Shown: positions 14,864-23,335, numbered from the stretch's first letter. The stretch: DNA of 36,325 nucleotides from ZC4RG35 sp964571765 (GCA_964571765.1 CAZNDH010000019.1:1-36325); one strand, 5' to 3'. The notes: generated by a model not told the origin, from the sequence alone. Numbers and translations: made by a program.

Positions 14864-15829
14864 ATGAGCAACATGATCGAGGCCCACGGCCTGGTCAAGC
14901 ATTACAAGGAGATCAAGGCGCTCGACGGCCTCGATCTTGCCGTGGCCGAGGGGACCATCCTCGGGCTCCTCGGGCCCAACGGTGCGGGGAAGACCACCGC
15001 GGTCTCGATCCTGACCACCCTCACCATGCCCGACTCGGGGACCGCCACCGTCGCCGGGGCCAACGTCCTCACCTCCCCGGGGGAGGTGCGTCGCCGCATC
15101 GGCCTCTCCGGTCAGTACGCCGCCGTCGACGAGCACCTCACCGGGTTCGAGAACCTCGACATGATCGGCCGGCTCTACCGGCTGGGACGGGAGCGGTCGG
15201 TATCCCGGGCCCGGGAGCTCCTGGAGCGGTTCGACCTGGCAATGGCCGCCGACCGTCCGGTGAAGACCTATTCGGGAGGAATGCGCCGGCGGCTCGACCT
15301 GGCGGGGGCCCTGGTCGCCGAGCCGCCGGTCCTGTTCCTCGACGAGCCCACCACCGGTCTCGACCCGAGGAGCCGGGTGGAGTTGTGGTCGATCATCCAG
15401 GACCTGGTCTCCCGGGGGACCACCCTTCTTCTCACCACGCAGTACCTGGAGGAGGCCGACCGGCTCGCCGACGAGGTCGTGGTGATCGACCACGGCAAGG
15501 CGATCGCCCAGGGCACCGCCGACCAGTTGAAGGACATGGTGGGCGGGGAGCGGATCGAGGTGACCGTGGCCGACGGTGCGTTGGGTCAGGCCAACTCCCT
15601 GCTCCAGCAGGTTGCGGTGGGCGAGATTCAGGTGGACGAGCGGGCCCGCCATTTGGTGGTCCCGGTGTCGGGTGGGGCATCGACCCTGACCCAGGCCTTG
15701 CGCCTCCTCGATGGGAACGCCATCGAGGTGCGCGACGTGATGTTGCGCCGCCCCACCCTCGACGACGTGTTCCTCACGCTCACAGGTCACATCGCCGAGG
15801 ACGCCGAGAGCATGGAGGTGACAGCTTGA
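14864..15829 (+). CDS. DrrA-type ABC exporter ATPase
   Basis: 321 residues. Walker A GPNGAGKTT (37-45), signature YSGGMRRRLDLAGAL (136-150), Walker B VLFLDEPTTGLDP (156-168). The C-terminal extension ending VMLRRPTLDDVFLTLTGH is the conserved tail of the DrrA daunorubicin-resistance family. A GGAG (14856-14859) precedes the ATG; a TAGGTT at 14849-14854 may be a -10 element. The gene overlaps the permease gene as TTGA. It is a second, separate exporter downstream of the TetR-linked pair, with a 98-nt gap that could carry its own promoter. Confidence 0.9.
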   Translation: MSNMIEAHGLVKHYKEIKALDGLDLAVAEGTILGLLGPNGAGKTTAVSILTTLTMPDSGTATVAGANVLTSPGEVRRRIGLSGQYAAVDEHLTGFENLDMIGRLYRLGRERSVSRARELLERFDLAMAADRPVKTYSGGMRRRLDLAGALVAEPPVLFLDEPTTGLDPRSRVELWSIIQDLVSRGTTLLLTTQYLEEADRLADEVVVIDHGKAIAQGTADQLKDMVGGERIEVTVADGALGQANSLLQQVAVGEIQVDERARHLVVPVSGGASTLTQALRLLDGNAIEVRDVMLRRPTLDDVFLTLTGHIAEDAESMEVTA

Positions 15830-16632
15830 GCGCAATTGCCCATGTGCTCGCCGACGGTGCGGTGATCGCCAAGCGCAACCTGATCAAGATCAAGCGGGTC
15901 CCCGAGATCCTGGTGTTCGTCCTGATCTCACCGATCATGTTCGTGCTGCTCTTCGCCTACGTCTTCGGCAACGCCATCGATATCCCCGGGTTGAGCTATC
16001 GGGAGTTCCTCATCGCCGGGATCTTTGCCCAGACTGTGGTGTTCGGGGCCACCTTCACAGGTGCCGGCCTGGCCGACGACATGCAGAAGGGGATCATCAA
16101 TCGCTTCCGCTCGCTACCCATGTCGCGGGCCGCGGTGGTCTTGGGCCGGACCGCCAGCGATGTCGCCTACAACGTGCTCTCCCTGGTGATCATGGCCCTC
16201 TCCGGTCTCGTGGTGGGCTGGCGGATTCACACCGGGGTAGTCGACGCCGCCGTCGGCTTCGGTCTGCTCCTGCTCTTCGCCTACGCCTTCTCCTGGGTGA
16301 TGGCCTATATCGGTCTTCTCGTCCCCAGTGTCGAGGTGATCAACAACGCCTCGTTCATGGTCATATTCCCCTTGACCTTCATCGCCAACACCTTCGTGTT
16401 GGCCGAGTCGCTCCCCACTCCACTCCGGGTGTTTGCCGAGTGGAACCCGGTCTCGGCAGTGACCCAGGCGGCCCGGGAGCAGTTCGGCAACATCCCCGTT
16501 GGGGTCCCCGACCCGGAGGTGTGGTCGCTGCAGAACCCGATTCTCTACACCCTGATATGGGTGGTGGTGATCATCGCCATCTTCGCCCCGCTCTCGGTTC
16601 GTCGTTACCGGCGGATGACCCACAAGGCATAG
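15826..16632 (+). CDS. DrrB-type ABC exporter membrane protein
   Basis: 268 residues from a TTG start at 15826 that overlaps the DrrA-type stop codon (TGA, 15827-15829). Six hydrophobic segments and the motif NRFRSLPMSRAAVVLGRTASDV, which follows the first membrane segments in ABC-2 permeases, identify the DrrB family. With the ATPase it would form an efflux pump for a hydrophobic compound. The longer in-frame extension upstream is antisense-like noise within the drrA coding region and is rejected. Confidence 0.88.
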   Translation: MSAIAHVLADGAVIAKRNLIKIKRVPEILVFVLISPIMFVLLFAYVFGNAIDIPGLSYREFLIAGIFAQTVVFGATFTGAGLADDMQKGIINRFRSLPMSRAAVVLGRTASDVAYNVLSLVIMALSGLVVGWRIHTGVVDAAVGFGLLLLFAYAFSWVMAYIGLLVPSVEVINNASFMVIFPLTFIANTFVLAESLPTPLRVFAEWNPVSAVTQAAREQFGNIPVGVPDPEVWSLQNPILYTLIWVVVIIAIFAPLSVRRYRRMTHKA

Positions 16633-16672
16633 TTCGACGGCCGATCCGAGTGCGCGGGTCATCCCTCGCCGA

Positions 16673-16678
16673 TAGCGT
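16673..16678 (+). promoter_or_regulatory. -10 element 6 nt before the decarboxylase start codon
   Basis: TAGCGT, six nucleotides, then ATG (16685). Predicted leaderless transcript. No clear -35. Confidence 0.45.
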
Positions 16679-16684
16679 GCCTCC

Positions 16685-18076
16685 ATGACCGATCTTCATC
16701 GTGCCCTACAGCGCACTGCGGACATCATCGGTGACTATCGGGCGTCGCTCGCCGATGCTCCGGTGACTCCCCGAGAGGGCCGAAGGGAGGTGAGGGAGTC
16801 CCTCGATCAGCCGATACCTGAACGGGGTGCCGACGTCGGCGAGGTCATCGACCAACTGGTCACAACGGCGACTCCTGGCCTGATGAGCTCGGCCGGCCCG
16901 AGGTACTTCGGGTTTGTCGTTGGTGGCTCCATCGATGCCGCGTTGGTGGCCGACCTGTTGGCCACCGGCTGGGACCAGGTCGCCTTCAACGAGGCCACCT
17001 CGCCGTCGTCACTGGCGTTCGAGGATGTGGCAGGTGCCTGGCTCAAACAACTCCTCGGAATCCCCAGGTCGGCCTCGGTGGGATTCGTGACCGGAGCCCA
17101 GGCGGCCAACACGGTCGGACTGGCCGCGGGGCGGTGGCGTGTCCTCCGGGACCACGGATGGGATGTGGGACGCGACGGTCTAAACGATGCTCCCCGAGTC
17201 CGGGTGGTAGCCAGTGCCGAGAGGCATGCCACCATCGATCGCTCGCTTCGCTTGCTGGGACTTGGCGAGAGCTCTCTGGCTGTGGTGCCGGCCGACGAGA
17301 ACGGGGCGATCGACGTCGATGGGCTGGCGGAGGTCCTCTCGGCGGTCGCCGACGGGCCCACCATCGTTAGCGCCCAGGCAGGAAACGTGAACACCGGCGC
17401 CTTCGACGACCTGGCCCGGGTTTCCGCCCTGGCCCGTGATTGCGGGGCTTGGGTTCACGTCGACGGCGCTTTCGGGTTGTGGGCCGCAGCCAGTCCCAAG
17501 ATGAGGCACCTGGTCGATGGGATCGAGTTGGCCGACTCGTGGGGCTGCGATGGTCACAAGTGGCTCAATGTGCCCTACGACTCGGGGTATGCCTTCTGCG
17601 CACACCCTGACGCCCATGCCACCGCCTTGGCTTACACCGCGGACTACCTGACGGGCCAAACAGCAGGGAGGGAGTTCGGCGGCGGTGACTTCGTCCCCGA
17701 GTCGTCGCGCCGGGCCCGGGGATTCGCCACCTGGGCGGCAATCCGGTCGCTGGGTCGACAAGGGATTGCCGACTTGGTCGACCGATGCTGTGCCCTTGCG
17801 CGGCGGTTGGCCGCAGGGGTCGAGGCAATCGAGGGGGTGAAGGTGGTCAATCAGGTGGTCCTCAACCAGGTCCTGATCCGCGTGGGCGACACCGCCGTCA
17901 CCGACCGGATAGAGAAGGTGATCCAGGACGAGGGCGTGTGCTGGTTGGGGGCCACCACCTGGCGTGGGGAACGGCTATTGAGGGCCTCGGTCTCGAACTG
18001 GTCGACCACCGAAGGGGACATAGACCTCTGCGTCGAGGAAATTGCTCGGGCCCACAGGGGTGTGCTTGGGGCGTAG
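16685..18076 (+). CDS. PLP-dependent amino acid decarboxylase (group II)
   Basis: 463 residues. The fold-type I landmarks are present: His181 stacking on the cofactor ring (SAERHATI), Asp260 binding the pyridine nitrogen (VHVDGAFGLW) and Lys292 forming the Schiff base (DGHKWLN). Overall pattern (PRYFGFVVGG near the N-terminus, TSPSSLAFEDV, GFVTGAQAAN) fits the aromatic-L-amino-acid or glutamate decarboxylase superfamily. The substrate cannot be decided; the family includes enzymes acting on Trp, Tyr, DOPA, Glu and Asp, and also some aldehyde synthases. It stands alone between an exporter and the MarR-GNAT gene, and starts from its own leaderless promoter. Confidence 0.85.
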   Translation: MTDLHRALQRTADIIGDYRASLADAPVTPREGRREVRESLDQPIPERGADVGEVIDQLVTTATPGLMSSAGPRYFGFVVGGSIDAALVADLLATGWDQVAFNEATSPSSLAFEDVAGAWLKQLLGIPRSASVGFVTGAQAANTVGLAAGRWRVLRDHGWDVGRDGLNDAPRVRVVASAERHATIDRSLRLLGLGESSLAVVPADENGAIDVDGLAEVLSAVADGPTIVSAQAGNVNTGAFDDLARVSALARDCGAWVHVDGAFGLWAAASPKMRHLVDGIELADSWGCDGHKWLNVPYDSGYAFCAHPDAHATALAYTADYLTGQTAGREFGGGDFVPESSRRARGFATWAAIRSLGRQGIADLVDRCCALARRLAAGVEAIEGVKVVNQVVLNQVLIRVGDTAVTDRIEKVIQDEGVCWLGATTWRGERLLRASVSNWSTTEGDIDLCVEEIARAHRGVLGA

Positions 18077-18140
18077 GTCCTTCGCTGTTCTCACGGCCGG
18101 GTTGAAGCGGAGCTCTGCAATCGCACCCGGGCAAATGTGC

Positions 18141-18165
18141 AATTAGTGGACTTAGTCCACTAATT
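18141..18165. promoter_or_regulatory. Perfect 25-bp palindrome, MarR operator
   Basis: Arms AATTAGTGGACT (18141-18152) and AGTCCACTAATT (18154-18165) are perfect inverted repeats around a single T. The right arm contains a TAATTT -10 element (18161-18166) that lies 7 nt before the ATG of the MarR-GNAT gene (18174), so binding would directly occlude the promoter. Most likely the autoregulatory site of that protein. Confidence 0.75.
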
Positions 18166-18173
18166 TGTCTCCC

Positions 18174-19091
18174 ATGGCCGACGTCATTGACAGGGTGCGC
18201 CGCTTCAGCCGGACCTGGACCGAAGTGATCGGGCTTCTCGACCAGGGTCTGTTGGACACCGAGCACTCCCTCACCGAGGCCCGGGTCATCTTCGAGCTGG
18301 CCCAGCGAGAGAGGTGGGAGCGACAGGAGTTGCGTGACCGGCTCGACATCGATGCCAGCTTCCTTTCCCGGGTGCTGGGACGTCTCCAAGGCAAGGGACT
18401 GGTCACTGCGAGGCCCTCGGCCAGCGATGGGCGCGCCCTCGACCTCTCCCTGACCCCGGCAGGGAGGGCGACCTTCGAGGTCCTCAACAGCCGGTCCATC
18501 GAGCAGATCGAGGGCCTGCTGGCTCCGCTGAGCCGGGAACAGCGCGAGCACCTGATGGAGGCGATGACAGTGATCACCAGACTCCTCCGCCCGGGCTCGG
18601 GGGAGGGGGAGGTGGGGCTCCGACCGCTCCGGCCCGGCGACATGGGGTGGGTCATCTCCCGCCATGGGGCGATCTACCACGACGAGTACGGGTGGGACAT
18701 CGACTTCGAAGGCCTGGTCGCCGGGATCGTCGCCGACTACCACCGGAACCTGAAGCCGGGGCGTGAGAACGCCTGGATCGCCGAGGTCGATGGGACCCGG
18801 GCCGGCTGTGTCTTCTGCTGTGAGCGCGACCATGAGACCGCCCAGTTGAGGATCCTCCTGGTCGAACCGTGGGCGCGAGGCCTCGGGCTGGGGACCCGGC
18901 TGGTGGACGAGTGCATCGCCTTCGCCCGCCGGGCCGGGTACCCGAGGATGATGTTGTGGACCAACGACGTCCTGGTCTCGGCAAGGCGGATCTACGAGGC
19001 CTTCGGTTTCGAGTTGGTCGCCGAAGAGACTCACCACAGCTTCGGGCACGACCTGGTCGGCCAGAACTGGGAGCTCGACCTCACCAATTGA
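18174..19091 (+). CDS. MarR-type regulator fused to a GNAT acetyltransferase
   Basis: 305 residues from ATG 18174. Residues about 1-145 form a MarR winged helix (TEARVIFELAQRERWERQELRDRL, DASFLSRVLGRLQGKGLV, SDGRALDLSLTPAG). Residues about 150-305 form a GNAT domain with the acetyl-CoA loop RGLGLGTRLVDECIAFAR and the typical end ARRIYEAFGFELVAEE. Such fusions are widespread, but the acetyl acceptor is generally unknown; the regulator may sense or modify a small amine. The palindrome over the promoter argues for autoregulation. It converges with the VOC gene. Confidence 0.88.
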   Translation: MADVIDRVRRFSRTWTEVIGLLDQGLLDTEHSLTEARVIFELAQRERWERQELRDRLDIDASFLSRVLGRLQGKGLVTARPSASDGRALDLSLTPAGRATFEVLNSRSIEQIEGLLAPLSREQREHLMEAMTVITRLLRPGSGEGEVGLRPLRPGDMGWVISRHGAIYHDEYGWDIDFEGLVAGIVADYHRNLKPGRENAWIAEVDGTRAGCVFCCERDHETAQLRILLVEPWARGLGLGTRLVDECIAFARRAGYPRMMLWTNDVLVSARRIYEAFGFELVAEETHHSFGHDLVGQNWELDLTN

Positions 19092-19154
19092 ATCCGTTCC
19101 ATGAGATCTGTGGCGACCCTGGGAGGGGATGTCCACAGAAGGGCGACCACGATC

Positions 19155-19577
19155 TCAGGAGCTCAACTGGATGGACCCGTCTTCGGCGATGGGCCAGAAC
19201 GGGTTGTGGGCAACTTCCCAGGGATGCCCGTCGGGATCGAGGAAGACCCCGGAGTAGCCGCCCCATGAAGTCTCGGCGGGCTCTCGAGAGATGGTGGCCC
19301 CGGCACCGCGGGCTTCGGCGATCACCCGGTTCACCTCTTCAGGCGAACCGACATTGTGAGCCAAGGTGATGCCACCCCAGCCGCCGGGGTCAGGGACACC
19401 ACTGTCGGCGGCCAGGCGCGTGCGGTCCCACAACCCGAGCACCATCCCACCAGCCTGGAAGAACACCACATCCTCGGCGATCTCTGATACCGGGAGCCAT
19501 CCGAGGGCCAGGTAGAAGCGGCGAGCCCTCAGGAGGTCGGCCACCCCCAAGGTGATGAGACTGACCCGTTGCTCCAT
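19155..19577 (-). CDS. VOC (glyoxalase/bleomycin-resistance fold) protein
   Basis: 140 residues. Two beta-alpha-beta-beta-beta modules are recognisable: ISLITLGVADLLRARRFYLALGW-like start (written here as SLITLGVADLLRARRFY) and the end YSGVFLDPDGHPWEVAHNP, which is typical of VOC metalloenzymes or binding proteins. It is one of many family members without a known substrate. A GAGAAT -10-like element lies 6 nt before the ATG. The Cys-rich small gene ends 20 nt upstream, so the two may also be cotranscribed. Confidence 0.85.
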   Translation of the reverse strand: MEQRVSLITLGVADLLRARRFYLALGWLPVSEIAEDVVFFQAGGMVLGLWDRTRLAADSGVPDPGGWGGITLAHNVGSPEEVNRVIAEARGAGATISREPAETSWGGYSGVFLDPDGHPWEVAHNPFWPIAEDGSIQLSS

Positions 19578-19583
19578 GGGCCG

Positions 19584-19589
19584 ATTCTC
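19584..19589 (-). promoter_or_regulatory. -10-like element 6 nt before the VOC start codon
   Basis: On the minus strand GAGAAT (4/6 of the consensus), six nucleotides, then ATG (19577). Weaker than the TAnnnT examples. Confidence 0.3.
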
Positions 19590-19597
19590 CCAGATGT

Positions 19598-19774
19598 TCA
19601 GGGGAGAGGAGGCAGACGGCCGGCGGTGACCGAGGTTGGAGCCGGGCAGTCTGCGGCGTTCTCGCCGTCACAACACTCGGCCTGGTTGAGACCAAACATG
19701 GGGCAGGTCCCGTCGAGGCAGGCGCCGTGACCGTGCACATACTGAAGCGGGCGGCGACACCAGGCACAGACCAC
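19598..19774 (-). CDS. Small Cys-rich, probably zinc-binding protein
   Basis: 58 residues from a GTG at 19774. The N-terminal part MVCAWCRRPLQYVHGHGAC continues with LDGTCPMFGLNQAECCDGE. Seven cysteines (3, 6, 19, 24, 34, 35, 43) and two histidines are packed into the first 43 residues, with a CxxC and a CxxxxC pair that suggest a zinc ribbon; the tail is Pro/Thr-rich. The start is supported by TACCGT exactly 6 nt upstream. It resembles small conserved bacterial proteins with a HGxC and GLNQxxCC pattern that I recall without a function. An overlapping frame on the same strand has no such pattern. It lies 20 nt upstream of the VOC gene and is divergent from the AidB-like gene. Confidence 0.6.
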   Translation of the reverse strand: MVCAWCRRPLQYVHGHGACLDGTCPMFGLNQAECCDGENAADCPAPTSVTAGRLPPLP

Positions 19775-19780
19775 CTTGTC

Positions 19781-19786
19781 ACGGTA
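19781..19786 (-). promoter_or_regulatory. -10 element 6 nt before the Cys-rich protein start codon
   Basis: On the minus strand TACCGT, six nucleotides, then GTG (19774). Back to back with the promoter at 19825. Confidence 0.4.
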
Positions 19787-19824
19787 TCGGGTCCTCAGCC
19801 CCTCCGGTGGTTTCCCGTCATCGT

Positions 19825-19830
19825 TACGAT
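19825..19830 (+). promoter_or_regulatory. -10 element 6 nt before the AidB-like start codon
   Basis: TACGAT, six nucleotides, then ATG (19837). Same hexamer and spacing as before the cyclase at 9751. Confidence 0.5.
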
Positions 19831-19836
19831 TGCGTG

Positions 19837-21483
19837 ATGGGTGCCACCCATGAGGTGTTCAACCAACCGCCCCCATTGCTCGGCTACGACATGGCCGCGG
19901 TCGACCCGGTGCTGACCAAGGCACTGGTGAGGGAGGGCGGGGCCTGGGCGCTACCCCAGGTCGAAGCGCTGGGACGGACCATGTCGGGTGAAGAGGTGGC
20001 TCACTGGGCGGTCGAGGCCAACCAAAACCCCCCTCGGCTGCACACCCACGACCGCTGGGGCAACCGGGCCGACCAGGTGGAGTTCCACCCGGCGTGGCAC
20101 AACCTCGTGGGGACGGCGGTCCGGAACGGCCTCCACTCCATACCCTGGGAGTCCGACCCTGGCGAAGGTGGTCATCCGGCGCGCACTGCCCTCACTTTCA
20201 TCGCCAGCCAGATCGAGGCAGGCCACTATTGCCCCATCTCGATGGCGTTCGCTGCGGTGCCCACGCTTCGGATGCAGACCGGGGTGGCCGAAGAGTGGGT
20301 GCCCCTGCAACTCAGCCGTCGTTATGACCCTTCCTTCCGGCCTCCCGGCGAGAAGTCCGGGGTCATGTTGGGGATGGGGATGACCGAGAAACAGGGGGGC
20401 TCCGACGTCAGGAGCAACACGACCAGCGCCGAGCCGGTGGGCGTTGGAGGCCCCGGTGGCGAACACTTGGTGACCGGTCACAAGTGGTTCATGTCGTCGC
20501 CCATGTCCGACGGCTTTCTCGTCCTCGCCCAGGCGCCAGGAGGGCTCTCCTGCTTCCTGCTTCCCCGATTCACCCCCGACGGTGAGGTCAACGGAGTACG
20601 ACTGCAGCGCCTCAAGGACAAGCTGGGCAACCGCTCCAACGCCAGCGCCGAAGTGGAATTCGACCGCGCCTGGGCCCGGATGGTGGGCGAGGAGGGGAGG
20701 GGGGTGGCCACCATCATCGAGATGGTCGCAGGAACCCGTCTCGACTGTGTCGCCGGGTCAGCGGCCCTGATGCGCCAGGCGGTGACCCAAGCCATCCACC
20801 ACACCCGTCATCGTCAGGCGTTTGGCTCCCTCCTCGTCGAGAAGCCCCTGATGCGGAACGTGCTGGCCGACCTGGAAGTCGAGACCGAGGCCGCGGTATT
20901 GCTGATGATGCGGGTGGCTGGAGCATTCGACCGGGCGCCCCTCGACGAGCACGAGGACCTGGTCAAGCGGATACTCACCCCGGTGGCCAAGTACTGGGTG
21001 ACCAAGCGGTGCAGTGAGGTGGTCAGGGAGGCGCTGGAGTGCCTCGGGGGCGGAGGGTACGTGGAGGAGTCGGTGATGCCCCGGCTGTACCGGGAGACAC
21101 CGGTGAATGCCATCTGGGAGGGGTCGGGCAATGTCATCGCCCTCGACGTCGTCAGGGTGCTCGCCCGCGAGCCTGCCGCGGTGGAAGCACTGCGCTGGGA
21201 GCTCGAGGGGTCGAAGGGTCATGACCGACGACTCGACAAGGCCATCGAGTCCGCCTTCTCCGACTTCGCCATGGGCGATGCCGAGCTGCGGGCGAGAAGC
21301 CTGGTCGAAGGTCTCGCCGTGGCCACCGCGGGGAGCCTGCTCGCTCGCCACGCCGCCCCCGAGGTCTTCGAGGCCTACGCGGTGAGCCGCCTCTCCGGGT
21401 CGTGGGGATCCCTCTACGGCACCCTTCCCCCCGGCGTCGACTTCGAGTCGGTCATCGAGCCGGCGGTGCCGGTGGTGTCGTGA
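19837..21483 (+). CDS. AidB-like acyl-CoA dehydrogenase
   Basis: 548 residues, close to the length of E. coli AidB. The N-terminus THEVFNQPPPL, the segment RLHTHDRWGNRADQVEFHPAWH and MGMTEKQGGSDVRSNTT are hallmarks of the AidB branch, which has an extra N-terminal domain and a long C-terminus compared with ordinary acyl-CoA dehydrogenases. The IWEGSGNVIALDVVR segment carries the conserved Glu. AidB binds FAD and DNA and is induced by alkylation in E. coli; in actinobacteria the role is less clear and may be fatty-acid related. ATG 19837 is chosen over upstream in-frame starts because of the -10 element 6 nt away. The stop overlaps the next gene as TGATG. Confidence 0.88.
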   Translation: MGATHEVFNQPPPLLGYDMAAVDPVLTKALVREGGAWALPQVEALGRTMSGEEVAHWAVEANQNPPRLHTHDRWGNRADQVEFHPAWHNLVGTAVRNGLHSIPWESDPGEGGHPARTALTFIASQIEAGHYCPISMAFAAVPTLRMQTGVAEEWVPLQLSRRYDPSFRPPGEKSGVMLGMGMTEKQGGSDVRSNTTSAEPVGVGGPGGEHLVTGHKWFMSSPMSDGFLVLAQAPGGLSCFLLPRFTPDGEVNGVRLQRLKDKLGNRSNASAEVEFDRAWARMVGEEGRGVATIIEMVAGTRLDCVAGSAALMRQAVTQAIHHTRHRQAFGSLLVEKPLMRNVLADLEVETEAAVLLMMRVAGAFDRAPLDEHEDLVKRILTPVAKYWVTKRCSEVVREALECLGGGGYVEESVMPRLYRETPVNAIWEGSGNVIALDVVRVLAREPAAVEALRWELEGSKGHDRRLDKAIESAFSDFAMGDAELRARSLVEGLAVATAGSLLARHAAPEVFEAYAVSRLSGSWGSLYGTLPPGVDFESVIEPAVPVVS

Positions 21484-22112
21484 TGGCGGCCATCAGGCGA
21501 CTGACCGACTCCACTCTCCTGGTCACCACCGATGACCAGGTGACGCTGGTCGATCCCGGGTTCCACACCTTCACCAGCGGGTTGGTCGACCTCGAGGGGA
21601 TCGGCGACGTCACCCGGGTGCTGATCACCCACGAGCACGGCGATCACGCCCATCCGGACTTCGTTCGCTGGCTCGTCGATCGGCGGCCCGATCTCACCGT
21701 CCACGCCAACCAGGCGGTTGCCGACCTGCTGGCGCCTCACGGACTGGAGGTCTCGACCGCGGTGCCCGAGGGGGTGTCCTTCGAAGACGTCCGCCACGAG
21801 CCGATCGCCACCGGGGCCACCCCACCCAACCGGGCGTTCACCATCGAGGGGGTGGTCACCCATCCCGGCGACAGCCGCCAGCCGAAGGCGAGCGCCCCGG
21901 TGCTTGCCCTCCCCCTCATCGTCCCCTGGGACTCGGTGCGGGGAGCGGTGGAGTTCGCCATGAGGCTGGGACCTGCCCGGGTGGTGCCCATCCACGACTT
22001 CTACCTCACCGAATCGGGTCGTGCTTGGGTGCGGGAGATGGTCCGCCCGGTCCTCGCCGAGGCCGGGATCGAGGTGCTCGATCTCGACTGGGGCCAGACC
22101 ACCGAGGTCTGA
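21483..22112 (+). CDS. Metallo-beta-lactamase-fold hydrolase
   Basis: 209 residues. The metal-binding motif THEHGDHAH (His50, His52, Asp54, His55) and later histidines in VTHPGDSR and VVPIHDFYL give a dinuclear zinc-type site. Small proteins of this fold hydrolyse lactones, thioesters or phosphodiesters; none can be chosen here. The ATG overlaps the stop of the AidB-like gene, so the two are translated together and may act in one pathway. Confidence 0.82.
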   Translation: MAAIRRLTDSTLLVTTDDQVTLVDPGFHTFTSGLVDLEGIGDVTRVLITHEHGDHAHPDFVRWLVDRRPDLTVHANQAVADLLAPHGLEVSTAVPEGVSFEDVRHEPIATGATPPNRAFTIEGVVTHPGDSRQPKASAPVLALPLIVPWDSVRGAVEFAMRLGPARVVPIHDFYLTESGRAWVREMVRPVLAEAGIEVLDLDWGQTTEV

Positions 22113-22150
22113 TTCGGCCTAACCTGGCCCGCCTACCATCCGGAGCCCCA

Positions 22151-23335
22151 GTGACCGAGAGTCCCGAAGAACTGGTCGACACTCTGGTCGACCAGCTGTT
22201 GGCCGAGCTCCCCCCAGGGTCGACCGCCGATGAGGAGTTCTGGGGCGAGCAGTACGACCGTGGCCTTGCATGGGTATGGCATCCCGAAGCGTACGGGGGC
22301 CTGGGGCTGCACCGCAGGCTCCAGACCCGGATCAACCGTCGCTTGGTGGCTGGTGGTGCCAGCATCGAAAACAGGTACCGAAACCTGCTGGGCATCGCCA
22401 TGGGCGCCGGGGTGCTGATGGCCCATGGCACCGACCAGCAGAAGAATCGGTGGCTTCGCCCCATGTTCACCACCGAGGAGACCTGGTGTCAGATGTTCTC
22501 CGAGCCTGGCGCGGGCTCCGACGTGGCCGGTCTGGCCACCACCGCGTCCCGGGACGGTGACGAGTGGGTGGTCAACGGCCAGAAAGTGTGGACCACCCTG
22601 GCCCACCTGGCCAAATGGGGGATGTTGGTGGCCCGAACCGATCCCGACGCGGTGAAGCACGAGGGCCTCACCTACTTCGTGGTCGACATGGAATCCCCTG
22701 GAGTCGAGGTCCGGCCGCTGTATCAGATCACCGGGGAGGCGGAGTTCAACGAGGTCTTCTTCAACGACGCCCGGATACCCGACCAACAGCGCATCGATGC
22801 CGTCGGGGCAGGGTGGAGGGTGGCGTTGACCACCCTGATGAACGAAAGGGTGGCCATCGGGGGATCGACGGTGCCCAGGGGAGCGGGTCGGATCGCCGAG
22901 GCGGTGGAGGCATGGCGACAGTCGGGTAGCGACGACCCGGTGCTCCTCGACGAGCTGGTCCACCTCTGGGCCGAGGTGGAGGCAGCCCGATTGACTGCGA
23001 TCCGCGCCGACGAGCTGGCCGAGGCGGGGATACCGGGTCCTGAGGGCTCGACCGGGAAGCTGTCGTGGGCAGCCAACAACAAGCTGATCACCTCTTTGGC
23101 CGTCGACCTCCTCGGGTTGGAAGGCACCCTGTACCCCGGTGGCTACCAACTGGTCCGGCCCACCTCCTTCGAAGGCCGCTCGCCTCAGCACGGCTTCCTT
23201 CGCACCCGGGCCAACTCCATCGAGGGGGGCACCTCCGAGATCATGCTCAACATCATTGGCGAGCGGGTCCTCGGCCTTCCCGGCGAGCCTCGGGTCGACA
23301 AGGACCTCCCCTGGAAGGAGGTCCCGCGTGGCTGA
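22151..23335 (+). CDS. Acyl-CoA dehydrogenase, catalytic-type subunit
   Basis: 394 residues from GTG 22151 (CGGAG at 22141-22145; TACCAT at 22134-22139 could be a -10). Typical features are WHPEAYGGLGL, MFSEPGAGSDVAGL for flavin and substrate binding, and NSIEGGTSEIMLNIIGERVLGLP near the C-terminus, which holds the catalytic glutamate. Its stop overlaps the start of a second acyl-CoA dehydrogenase gene by 8 nt. Such adjacent pairs often make alpha2beta2 enzymes acting on bulky substrates such as steroid side-chain CoA esters (mycobacterial ChsE type). Confidence 0.88.
   Translation: MTESPEELVDTLVDQLLAELPPGSTADEEFWGEQYDRGLAWVWHPEAYGGLGLHRRLQTRINRRLVAGGASIENRYRNLLGIAMGAGVLMAHGTDQQKNRWLRPMFTTEETWCQMFSEPGAGSDVAGLATTASRDGDEWVVNGQKVWTTLAHLAKWGMLVARTDPDAVKHEGLTYFVVDMESPGVEVRPLYQITGEAEFNEVFFNDARIPDQQRIDAVGAGWRVALTTLMNERVAIGGSTVPRGAGRIAEAVEAWRQSGSDDPVLLDELVHLWAEVEAARLTAIRADELAEAGIPGPEGSTGKLSWAANNKLITSLAVDLLGLEGTLYPGGYQLVRPTSFEGRSPQHGFLRTRANSIEGGTSEIMLNIIGERVLGLPGEPRVDKDLPWKEVPRG

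Noticed and set aside
22111..22129. Possible second IdeR box upstream of the acyl-CoA dehydrogenase pair
   Set aside because: Only the right half (GCCTAACCT) fits; about 11 of 19 positions match, which is near background.
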